DNA of 5,739 nucleotides, from contig JAISBG010000289.1 in assembly GCA_031266315.1 (NCBI GenBank), positions 1 to 5,739 of the forward strand. Direction: 5' to 3'. The notes beneath the pieces were generated by a model. That model was not told where the DNA came from and ran no database searches. It saw only the letters and a program-made list of their open reading frames with translations. This document shows, piece by piece, positions 1 through 5,739 of the stretch. This DNA comes from Planctomycetaceae bacterium (GTDB lineage: Bacteria > Planctomycetota > Planctomycetia > Pirellulales > Thermoguttaceae). The position numbers and the translations under genes were made by a program. Within the stretch, counting starts at the first letter, position 1, and every line of letters starts with the position of its first letter.

Positions 1-40
1 GAGAAAATTTTTGTTCTACCGTATTAGGTGTTTCCTGCAT
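1..40 (-). CDS. Possible start of a downstream gene, cut by the left window edge
   Basis: An ATG on the minus strand at 40-38 opens a frame of 13 codons (MQETPNTVEQKFS) that reaches the window edge without a stop. The same frame has a stop at 73-71, with in-frame TTG codons at 58-56 and 46-44 as alternative starts. The ATG lies about 118 bases past the UppP-fusion stop on the same strand, which fits the next gene of a co-directional series. The polar N-terminus has no signal peptide in the visible part. No Shine-Dalgarno sequence is visible, but neighbouring genes lack one too. Thirteen codons are too few to name a product, and chance is possible. Confidence 0.3.
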   Translation of the reverse strand, partial: MQETPNTVEQKFS

Positions 41-158
41 TGACAAATTCGTTTTCAACGCGAAACAAACTTACAGCAAAATCAGTCAAATATTTGTTCA
101 CAATAGGCTTGTATGCAGAATCCGCAAAAATGGGTTGTCGATACTCTTTTATTGTTTT

Positions 159-1901
159 CTATTCGCGTTTTTTATTTTTTACCGGTGTCAGAATGAGCGT
201 CAATGGTGTGCCGCGATCAGGTATGCGTTCCGTAAAACATGCAAAAAGCAATTCCGAATTGTCGGCACTACTCTTGATCGGAACATCAAGAATCGCTCCT
301 ACAAAATTAGAAAGACCAAATAATTCACCACTTTCATCTGCAATGTAATGATTCTCTCCCGATTCGTCTTTGTATTGCATACTTCCGGTAAAAACCCAAT
401 GTGTTGACATTGCCCTCTTGGAATCTTCTTTGCTGTTTCCGGCATCCCAAACCCAATCTTGAGCAAGCGTTTCTTTTCGATGACCGTCCGGATTGTTCCA
501 ACGAACAATAATTTCAATTTCATCACCACTTGGCGGTACAAACTGCGGCGTTTGCTGAACCGGTTTCCCCGGCTCCGCTCCAACCGCAAGCAGTGCCGCG
601 TGAATCAAAAACGGTTTAACCCGAACAGAAATAATCGATTCATGCTCCTTTGTTCCAATACGACAAGCCAAAAGTTCCAAAAATCCTTCCCGTAACGCTA
701 TCCGACCAAGAACTACCACACTGCGACCATCCGGCGTAATCCAAATCCGGTCTTTCGGATCCAATGGAATCAATTTGTCCGGCTCATCAACCAACGGAAT
801 CCGTTTTTGCTCTTCCGCAATCACCGCTTGTTCCGCCGCTTCTTCTTCCGCAATGATTTTCTCATATTCCCGTTGCGCCTCTTCAGGACTCATGTTTTCA
901 CGCCCGGATTCTGTTACATTTTCAACTGCGGTCGCAAGTGAGTCCGTTTGTTGTGTTGCAATATTGTTTTCAAGTGATGGATTATCCGATGACGGAAAAG
1001 ACAACGATTCTTGTACCGATAATGAATTCTTTTGCGATTGAGTGTTCTGTTCAAGCGATAGAACAGGTTGCGTTTCCGGTTTTTCCGGCAATGTACCTTG
1101 TAACGGCAACACCGCCAATACAAATGTCAAAGGACACATGACAAAAAGCCAAGCCGCAAAATACCAGAGTTGACCTTTTTTTAACCAATCCAGCAGCCAA
1201 ACCAGTGCAGCAATTCCCACCACACAACTAACCGACATTCCCACCAATAATAAATGTGTGGAAATCGCGTCGGGTTCCGTGTTGGGTTTGAGAAGTCCTT
1301 TGAGTTCAAGAATTCCGATGCCGCCAATAACCGGAATGGCAAGAAGAAACGAAAACGTCGCCGCCTCATCACGCCGCAATTTACGAAACAAACCGGCAAC
1401 AATGGTTGAGCCGGAACGTGAAAGACCGGGCAAAATTGCAACCGCCTGCACCGTACCAATCACCAAAGCATCGAACCAAGTCATTGTCGAACAAGTTTTT
1501 TCGCCGTCCGTATTTCGTGACAGAATCAGAAGAAATCCTGTTACAGCAAAACAGATTGAAATAATGTACAAATCCGCTTCAATCCAAGGAGCGAATTTTT
1601 TTACCAGAAGACCAACAACAACCGCCGGCAATGTACCAATAATCAAAAGCGGAATCAATCGAAGGTCTTTGCCGAATAAATCAACAATACGCTGCCGGAA
1701 AACAATCAGAACAGCGATCAGAGTTCCTAAATGCAACAGAATTTCCAGTTTAATGAAATCCGTTTCACTTCCGGTCAACGGTTGCCCAAACCGTCCGAAT
1801 AAATGTTCGGTAACCGCCAAATGCCCCGAAGAACTAATCGGCAAAAATTCACCAATCCCTTGAACAATGGAAATGATCAAAATTTCAAGCAGTTCAATCA
1901 A
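159..1901 (-). CDS. uppP: Undecaprenyl-diphosphatase (UppP/BacA) fused to a C-terminal YdjY-type domain
   Basis: This is a 580-residue protein, whereas UppP is normally about 260-290 residues. Residues 1 to about 268 are a complete UppP: several hydrophobic helices, the first active-site motif QGIGEFLPISSSGH (Q14, E18, S23-S25, H27) and the second, PGLSRSGST (158-166, with R162). Family knowledge: the enzyme is an integral membrane protein that removes a phosphate from undecaprenyl pyrophosphate, recycling the lipid carrier for peptidoglycan and other glycans, and its activity confers bacitracin tolerance. Residues about 270-337 form a Gln/Ser/Asn-rich linker, and 338-367 an acidic, probably helical stretch rich in E and A. 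Residues about 380-577 match a planctomycete YdjY-type domain of unknown function. The start is a TTG (1901-1899); an in-frame TGA lies three codons upstream and no later start keeps the first motif intact. The stop is TAG. No frameshift is seen at the junction. Confidence 0.9.
   Translation of the reverse strand: MIELLEILIISIVQGIGEFLPISSSGHLAVTEHLFGRFGQPLTGSETDFIKLEILLHLGTLIAVLIVFRQRIVDLFGKDLRLIPLLIIGTLPAVVVGLLVKKFAPWIEADLYIISICFAVTGFLLILSRNTDGEKTCSTMTWFDALVIGTVQAVAILPGLSRSGSTIVAGLFRKLRRDEAATFSFLLAIPVIGGIGILELKGLLKPNTEPDAISTHLLLVGMSVSCVVGIAALVWLLDWLKKGQLWYFAAWLFVMCPLTFVLAVLPLQGTLPEKPETQPVLSLEQNTQSQKNSLSVQESLSFPSSDNPSLENNIATQQTDSLATAVENVTESGRENMSPEEAQREYEKIIAEEEAAEQAVIAEEQKRIPLVDEPDKLIPLDPKDRIWITPDGRSVVVLGRIALREGFLELLACRIGTKEHESIISVRVKPFLIHAALLAVGAEPGKPVQQTPQFVPPSGDEIEIIVRWNNPDGHRKETLAQDWVWDAGNSKEDSKRAMSTHWVFTGSMQYKDESGENHYIADESGELFGLSNFVGAILDVPIKSSADNSELLFACFTERIPDRGTPLTLILTPVKNKKRE
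171..764 (-). other. YdjY-type domain region of the UppP fusion
   Basis: This covers residues about 380-577 of the fusion. Landmarks in order are DRIWITPDGRSVVVLGRIALR (entry strands), GTKEHES (416-422), HAALLAVGAEPG (434-445), QDWVWD (481-486), HWVFTGS (501-507), SNFVGAILDVP (531-541) and a final TERIPDRGTPLTLILTP (557-573). I recognise this arrangement from planctomycete proteins annotated with a YdjY domain, which in my recollection usually stand alone or follow a signal peptide and a low-complexity linker. The function is unknown. E419, H420 and H434 are possible functional polar residues, but that is inference. The domain looks full-length and not decayed. Confidence 0.7.
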
Positions 1902-1907
1902 TTGTCG

Positions 1908-1934
1908 TCAGGATAAAATCCCGCCTCGTTTCAT
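1908..1934 (-). other. Eight-codon upstream ORF in frame with the UppP-fusion start
   Basis: On the minus strand an ATG at 1934-1932 reads MKRGGILS and ends at a TGA at 1910-1908. It is followed by two codons (CGA, CAA) and then the TTG used as the UppP-fusion start. The six-base gap from stop to start would suit re-initiation or translational coupling. It could equally be chance, because no Shine-Dalgarno sequence precedes the ATG. A single base error in the TGA would make the real start this ATG and lengthen the protein by 11 residues. Confidence 0.2.
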
Positions 1935-1989
1935 TTTTTAATATCGTAATACAAAAGACAGCCACATTCGGTGTTGTTCCAAAAAACCG

Positions 1990-3861
1990 CTAATTCTCCA
2001 TACCGCTTCCCATATAACCCATACTGCCTGAACCTAAGTTGTTAACCGCCGTCGGATTCTTAATGGTTTCCGCTTCCGTCAAATCAATCTTGACTGTCCG
2101 AATGAGTATATTACCGCTCGGTTCCAAAACCATCACTCGACCTGGCGATTTCAAATCAGGTGCTTTCTGTGCGGCAGTCGGAACTTTGTACAACGCCTCA
2201 CCGCCTTTCATATCAAGAACACAAACTTCGGAAACAATGTCAAGTTGCTTTCCGGTTGTTTTAGGTTCGTTTTTTGTTCTTGACGGAGGTGTTGCTGGTC
2301 TGCTGCCGCGCGGCGGTGTCCGTGACGGCGACGAAGAACTGCCGCTTTCCATATCGGAAACAGTTGTTTGTTTTTCCAACAAAGGATTGGTTACGTCTTG
2401 ACGTTTATAATTGATCGTCGAACCACGATAAACCCGTCCCTTTTCCACATACCATTCAGAACCATCCGCCAAATCAAAATGAACCGCCATAATACTTGCC
2501 GCCGGTTCTGTCCAAGGTTGTTTCGGATCAGTCGCAAAAACATCGGTCGTCAGCACACGGGATTCCAAAGGAATCGTTACCATATTAGACGGCGTACTAA
2601 ATTCCGTAACAAGATACGGCTCTTTCGATAACGTTTCGTCTTCCAGAAAATTGGGGGCTAACCTGTAATTAGGATTCGCCAGATAAAGCCGAACTCGGTA
2701 ACGATATGTCTTCCCCGGTTCCACTTTGAAATCCAAAAACCGGAAAAGATAACTATCAACCAAAACCGGTTTGATTTCTTCCTCTTCCTGTTCCGCACCG
2801 CGCCGTAATCGACGATTCCGTCCTTGTGTGTTCCCGTCCATGCCGGAAGAACCAGTTGAACCTGCTGACCCTATTCGATTTTCGGAACCGCCAAACGGAC
2901 TGTCCAGAATATCTTCCGGTTTAATATCAAACATCTCTTTACGTAACCGTTCATTGATTTTTTCATTTTGTTTCAATATGTCCATCTGCGAATCCGTAAG
3001 CATCGGAATAAACGGCGGATGCGCCACTTCTTCGTTGAACTTTTTCGTAACCGGCGGAAGTGGATAAGCCATCGGAAATTTTCCGGGAACCTGCGGCGCA
3101 AAAAATGCCGGATCAACCGGATCAACCGCCGCGTTGCCGCTCCACAAAGAACGTTTTTGTAAAAATTCCGTAAGGAAATCTAATCGTTTCCATTCCAGAT
3201 CATCTGGATTTTTCCCCGGTATAACTTCTGCTCGTTCAACATCATACAAAATATACGTCGGCATATCTCGCAACGCATCCGGTAAAACACTTGACGAAAA
3301 TTTATCAATGTAAAGATTAAGTTGTTGCTTAATCGGAATCAAACCGGTAATAATCGCCCAACGTTCTCCAATACGGGCTCCGGTTCCCAAATTACCGGTC
3401 ATTGCGGAATTACCTGTATTACCGGTTTCCGCCGCCGACACTAACGGCGACGAAGGATTAATCGAAACAGCACCAAGTCCAGCCTGCGCTTTCAACTCTT
3501 TGACCGGAAGAACATTCACCGCACTGCGTTTGTTTTTCTCAGGAAAAAGCGACGGCAACCACTGTGTTTCCGTTCGATAGTATTCCGAACGAATTTTGGC
3601 TTTAATCCAAGTCGCCTTCACATCATAAGTAATGATGGAAACTCCTTCATCAACGGCTTTCCGTTCACTTGTCTTGATCGTATTATTAGCATTATCGGCA
3701 GCCTTAACCAACGCATCCGGTTGCCATGCAAGCGGCTCATATTGCGTTCCAAGATAAGCAATATAAATTGCCAACGGAATAACAAGAACCAAGACTATTT
3801 TTTCAACATTTTCAATAAAAAATAATGCAATGTCAAATTTCTTTTTTTTATTAGGTTTCAT
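1990..3861 (-). CDS. Membrane-anchored planctomycete protein of unknown function, 623 residues
   Basis: I do not recognise a named function. The N-terminus is short and lysine-rich (MKPNKKKKFD), followed by one hydrophobic helix (about residues 17-38, with VLVLVIPLAIYIAYLG). This predicts a type II anchor with the rest outside the cytoplasm. Ordered segments (about 70-120 and 165-240) alternate with low-complexity stretches: Gly/Ser/Asn/Thr-rich around 140-165 and 323-350, a charged EQEEEEIK patch near 357-364, and a Ser/Pro/Thr/Arg-rich linker at 505-538. The best-conserved-looking part is 371-445 (FRFLDFKVEPGKTYRYRVRL and after), which suggests a beta-sandwich-like domain and resembles a family I know from Planctomycetes, sometimes near PilM/PilN-like genes. 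The tail is Gly/Met-rich (GSGSMGYMGSGMEN). The start is ATG with no Shine-Dalgarno sequence; the stop is TAG. Reality of the gene is near certain; a role as an envelope assembly or scaffold component is inference. Confidence 0.88.
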   Translation of the reverse strand: MKPNKKKKFDIALFFIENVEKIVLVLVIPLAIYIAYLGTQYEPLAWQPDALVKAADNANNTIKTSERKAVDEGVSIITYDVKATWIKAKIRSEYYRTETQWLPSLFPEKNKRSAVNVLPVKELKAQAGLGAVSINPSSPLVSAAETGNTGNSAMTGNLGTGARIGERWAIITGLIPIKQQLNLYIDKFSSSVLPDALRDMPTYILYDVERAEVIPGKNPDDLEWKRLDFLTEFLQKRSLWSGNAAVDPVDPAFFAPQVPGKFPMAYPLPPVTKKFNEEVAHPPFIPMLTDSQMDILKQNEKINERLRKEMFDIKPEDILDSPFGGSENRIGSAGSTGSSGMDGNTQGRNRRLRRGAEQEEEEIKPVLVDSYLFRFLDFKVEPGKTYRYRVRLYLANPNYRLAPNFLEDETLSKEPYLVTEFSTPSNMVTIPLESRVLTTDVFATDPKQPWTEPAASIMAVHFDLADGSEWYVEKGRVYRGSTINYKRQDVTNPLLEKQTTVSDMESGSSSSPSRTPPRGSRPATPPSRTKNEPKTTGKQLDIVSEVCVLDMKGGEALYKVPTAAQKAPDLKSPGRVMVLEPSGNILIRTVKIDLTEAETIKNPTAVNNLGSGSMGYMGSGMEN

Positions 3862-3890
3862 CGTCGTTTTTTGTATAAAAAAGGTTTATC

Positions 3891-3919
3891 GACCAAAGCC
3901 GAACTTGGCTTTTTCGGTC
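3891..3919 (-). terminator. Imperfect stem-loop between the Rpn gene and the 623-residue gene
   Basis: On the plus strand, GACC and AAAGCC (3891-3900) pair with GGCTTT (3907-3912) and GGTC (3916-3919). The loop is GAACTT, and there is a three-base bulge (3913-3915) on one side. Read on the minus strand it lies 49 bases past the Rpn stop. A T-run of six follows, but eight or more bases after the stem, which is far for an intrinsic terminator. Read on the plus strand, the GGCTTTTT side looks more terminator-like, but no plus-strand gene is present. It could also be a leader hairpin of the 623-residue gene, whose ATG is 30 bases further on. Confidence 0.35.
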
Positions 3920-3967
3920 ATATTTAATAGTTTGATCACAACCAAATTCATTCATTCTTAATACTTT

Positions 3968-5032
3968 TTAGTGATGTACAAGGTCTTGTTCAAATTCCGC
4001 CAATGTCTTACATTCCCACGCCCGATCAAAAAGCGAATCCAACGCAATTAAATCTGTATAGGAATTGACGGTATGCGAAATTGATTCAGGCACTTCGTGG
4101 AAACGTTTGTTAAGCAACCGAAGAACACTCTGGATCGCTCTTTTAGTTTCACCTTCAAGTTTACCTTCAAGTTTACCTTTGAGTTCACCTTCGAGTCTGC
4201 CTTCAAGTTTTCCATTAGTGTACAATTCTTCCATTGTTGACATAACCATATTTTCGATCTCCTTTTTATTAAAAATTTTTGAAAATTCCCGAACGATAAT
4301 TTTGGCATTGATTTTAGCGGTAGCCATTGCGTAACGGATGATGGAGTTTCGCCATCCGGTTGTTCGCGGGTCAGTTTTGATTTCTTCAAAGTGTCCGACA
4401 ATTCGTTCCAAACTTTCCGGCAACTTTCCTTCCGAATACGATTGTAACGTATCAAAAAGTGCAATCAATGCCGGATGTCCTTGCAATTCCTCGCATCGAA
4501 TTTTTGACAAATCAATCAAAATGGACTGAAACCATAACACTTTATCGTCCACACCTTGCGGTACTGCAATCAAATTTGCTATTTGCAACAATTCACGCCA
4601 TGAGATATTGCCGTGATAAAGTATAACGACAAGCGGGTATGGAAATTTCCCGCCTTCGGCGATTGCATTTTTCGGATCAGCCGCCCATTCTTCATAAAAT
4701 TCCAATATTTTACGTAAACAATGAAGAGAATATAATCTAATTTTTTTAGATTGATGTTCAAAAAACAGGAACACTTTGGAATAATGTCCATTTTTGAATT
4801 TTGTGGAAAAACGTAAATCGCTGATAACTTCCTGCAAATTACAATCTATTGTAATCGGAGATTCACACCGCAACGCCCCAAGATCAAGAGACCGAACAAT
4901 ACCTGTACCATCGTAATGTTCCAGCATACTCGCCATCAATTCCTTGTCTATAAGAAAATACCGCGCAAGTAAATCATGCGGATGAGCAAGTTCAAATCCT
5001 ACCGATATGTTAGGAAATAATGATTCTGTCAT
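3968..5032 (-). CDS. Rpn-family recombination-promoting nuclease / putative transposase (PD-(D/E)XK)
   Basis: The 354-residue product has the layout of the Rpn (Transposase_31-like) family: an N-terminal HPHDLLARYFL segment (17-27), then SDLRF (D72) and FLFFEHQSK (E92, Q94 or K96) as the probable PD-(D/E)XK metal-binding core, followed by PLVVILYHG (133-141), which is typical of the family. Family knowledge: such proteins are DNA endonucleases linked to RecA-independent recombination and are often found as scattered, fast-evolving copies. Residues 274-293 are a charged K/R/E-L-E/K-G repeat, encoded by a 12-bp tandem repeat and common in this family, perhaps helical. The C-terminus (297-354) is probably helical. 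The start is ATG at 5032-5030, preceded by an A/T-rich leader with no Shine-Dalgarno sequence; the stop is TAA. No terminal inverted repeats or target-site duplication were seen around it. It lies between two envelope-type genes and looks like an insertion. Confidence 0.85.
   Translation of the reverse strand: MTESLFPNISVGFELAHPHDLLARYFLIDKELMASMLEHYDGTGIVRSLDLGALRCESPITIDCNLQEVISDLRFSTKFKNGHYSKVFLFFEHQSKKIRLYSLHCLRKILEFYEEWAADPKNAIAEGGKFPYPLVVILYHGNISWRELLQIANLIAVPQGVDDKVLWFQSILIDLSKIRCEELQGHPALIALFDTLQSYSEGKLPESLERIVGHFEEIKTDPRTTGWRNSIIRYAMATAKINAKIIVREFSKIFNKKEIENMVMSTMEELYTNGKLEGRLEGELKGKLEGKLEGETKRAIQSVLRLLNKRFHEVPESISHTVNSYTDLIALDSLFDRAWECKTLAEFEQDLVHH
4151..4210 (-). repeat. Five-unit 12-bp tandem repeat inside the Rpn gene
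   Basis: There are five consecutive 12-base units. On the minus strand, in reading order, they are AAACTTGAAGGC, AGACTCGAAGGT, GAACTCAAAGGT, AAACTTGAAGGT and AAACTTGAAGGT. They encode KLEG, RLEG, ELKG, KLEG and KLEG. The last two units are identical and the others differ by one to four bases. The unit length is a multiple of three, so gain or loss of units keeps the frame. Confidence 0.9.
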
Positions 5033-5088
5033 AAAAAAATGTTTGTGAAAATTATTCAGTTACCTTTAGTAATATTCTGTTTATTGTT

Positions 5089-5100
5089 TTAATATATTAA
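5089..5100. repeat. 12-bp perfect AT palindrome upstream of the Rpn gene
   Basis: TTAATATATTAA is a perfect inverted repeat with no spacer, about 57 bases upstream of the Rpn ATG. It overlaps the weak -10 candidate described separately. It could be a regulator-binding site, but such palindromes are expected fairly often in sequence this AT-rich. Confidence 0.35.
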
Positions 5101-5123
5101 TATTCCTGTCAGCGAAACATCAA
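5094..5123 (-). promoter_or_regulatory. Weak sigma-70-like promoter candidate for the Rpn gene
   Basis: On the minus strand, TTGATG (5123-5118) is followed after 18 bases by TAATAT (5099-5094). Each hexamer matches the consensus at four of six positions. It sits in the 141-base gap before the Rpn gene, about 60 bases from its ATG. Planctomycete promoters are poorly defined and AT-rich gaps give such matches by chance, so this is only a candidate. Confidence 0.22.
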
Positions 5124-5152
5124 TTTAAAATAATTAGGGGTTGTCATTGATA

Positions 5153-5166
5153 AGTAAGGTCTTACT
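5153..5166. repeat. Short inverted repeat just past the 5174-5739 stop
   Basis: AGTAAG and CTTACT are perfect inverted arms of six bases separated by GT. The element starts 8 bases beyond the stop of the upstream gene on the minus strand. The stem is A/T-rich, the loop would be too tight unless the last pair opens, and no T-run follows. It is therefore a poor intrinsic terminator; a protein-binding site or chance are alternatives. Confidence 0.3.
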
Positions 5167-5173
5167 GGAATTA

Positions 5174-5739
5174 TCAGGGATTTGTTTCGGTTACCGGTTC
5201 GTCTTGTTGTTGTAAACCGCCGTGTTCGACGGGATTGAAGATACTGATACAGCCGTAAATTTCAACTGGAATCGCATTCGTTCCATAGATACCGCCGATA
5301 CTATCAATACGAACTTGTGTATCATCTCCGGCTGCACTTCGTCCTCCTTCCAACCCGCTGCTGCTACTGCCGCCGTAACCGCCGCCGCCGCTCATATCGC
5401 TACTCATTCCCGCCATATCACCGCCGCCACTACTGCTTGCAGCGGAAGCGGCAATGGAAGCATCGTAAGCACCTAAATCAAACGGTTTTGTTGCCGCCGG
5501 ATTGATTCGTACCCACAGAACATCTATCGGCATGGAACAGTTGGCGCAGTTTACAAGAATTTCCGGAATTCGCCGTTGGTCAACAATCAATCGAAGGCAA
5601 ATCGGCATTCGTTTGAATTGATCAAACGGAGCCTTGTCTTCGGCTTTGAGCGGTTTTGCTTTATCATCGACGTAACGATTATTTTTTTTGATGGTAATCA
5701 CATCTTCCTCTGTTCGCGCAACCGTAATTCCGCCGACAC
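5174..5739 (-). CDS. C-terminal part of a planctomycete envelope/assembly-type protein, 5' end outside the window
   Basis: The frame is open from the TGA stop at 5176-5174 to the right edge, showing about 187 residues. A GTG at 5701-5699 could act as a start, but 12 further in-frame codons (VGGITVARTEED) lie upstream and read like protein, so the gene most likely continues beyond the window. The core has a short strand-rich entry, then FKRMPICLRLIVDQRRIPEILVNCANCSMPIDVLWVRINP in overlapping pieces (29-68, counted from the GTG), a Gly/Ser/Met-rich disordered loop (about 88-121), and a last strand IPVEIYGCISIFNPV (144-158). This beta-alpha-beta plus late strand suggests a ferredoxin-like fold comparable to PilO/GspM-type subunits; that is inference. 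I recall similar hypothetical proteins near PilM/PilN-like genes in Planctomycetes. It carries a CxxC pair (C52, C55) and a third cysteine (C35). Confidence 0.75.
   Translation of the reverse strand, partial: VGGITVARTEEDVITIKKNNRYVDDKAKPLKAEDKAPFDQFKRMPICLRLIVDQRRIPEILVNCANCSMPIDVLWVRINPAATKPFDLGAYDASIAASAASSSGGGDMAGMSSDMSGGGGYGGSSSSGLEGGRSAAGDDTQVRIDSIGGIYGTNAIPVEIYGCISIFNPVEHGGLQQQDEPVTETNP

Noticed and set aside
87..96. Palindrome CAAATATTTG past the UppP-fusion stop
   Set aside because: It is a short AT-rich palindrome with no matching promoter elements around it, and is expected by chance in such sequence.
28..348. A 106-codon open frame on the plus strand at the left end
   Set aside because: It overlaps the conserved 3' end of the UppP-fusion gene on the other strand and its product has no family-like pattern.
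1258..1863. A 201-codon open frame on the plus strand opposite the UppP part
   Set aside because: It is the antisense shadow of a well-supported membrane-protein gene. Its product is rich in Arg, Asn, Pro and Ser without any recognisable domain.
2039..2401. A 120-codon open frame on the plus strand inside the 623-residue gene
   Set aside because: It lies fully opposite a real coding region and is explained by the codon use of that gene.
3109..3128. Direct repeat GGATCAACC GGATCAACC
   Set aside because: It is only two copies within a coding region, encoding part of a VDPVDP stretch, and has no sign of a separate function.
4048..4464. A 138-codon minus-strand frame inside the Rpn gene
   Set aside because: It is a frame-shifted shadow; its apparent repeat (KVNLKVNLKV) is the 12-bp repeat read in the wrong frame.
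3968..5032. Complete insertion sequence around the Rpn gene
   Set aside because: No terminal inverted repeats or matching target-site duplications could be found in the two flanking gaps by eye.
1..5739. Frequent TCCGG/ACCGG words as a possible uptake or recognition sequence
   Set aside because: They follow from preferred CCG and GGA/GAA codons on the minus strand, have no longer constant context and are not concentrated in the gaps.

Overview
The window looks like a low-GC planctomycete, probably from the Pirellulales or a relative. The main evidence is protein content. The C-terminal half of the 159-1901 gene carries a domain I recognise from Planctomycetes (the YdjY-type domain, with GTKEHES, HAALLAVGAEPG and an ERIPDRGTPLTLILTP-like end). 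The genes at 1990-3861 and 5174-5739 also resemble hypothetical proteins I know mainly from that phylum. Start sites without a clear Shine-Dalgarno sequence and a TTG start fit as well. This placement comes from recalled family resemblance, not from a search.

All supported genes are on the minus strand, so transcription runs from high to low coordinates. The order is: (i) the 3' part of a gene entering from the right edge (5739-5174), whose product has a probable ferredoxin-like alpha/beta core interrupted by a long Gly/Ser/Met-rich loop; (ii) an Rpn-family PD-(D/E)XK nuclease / transposase-like gene (5032-3968) with an in-frame 12-bp tandem repeat; (iii) a 623-residue single-pass membrane-anchored protein of unknown function (3861-1990); (iv) a 580-residue fusion of the lipid-carrier phosphatase UppP (BacA) to a YdjY-type domain (1901-159); and (v) a possible gene start leaving at the left edge (40-1). 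No stretch longer than 300 bases lacks a gene. The gaps of 141, 106, 88 and about 118 bases are AT-rich and contain only weak candidate signals.

Genes (i) and (iii) look like parts of one envelope-associated planctomycete locus, possibly related to PilM/PilN/PilO-like assembly genes. The Rpn gene between them looks like a later insertion. UppP recycles undecaprenyl pyrophosphate for cell-wall and glycan synthesis. Its fusion to a YdjY-type domain through an acidic, probably helical linker is the most unusual feature of the window. No rRNA, tRNA, CRISPR array or complete insertion sequence was seen.
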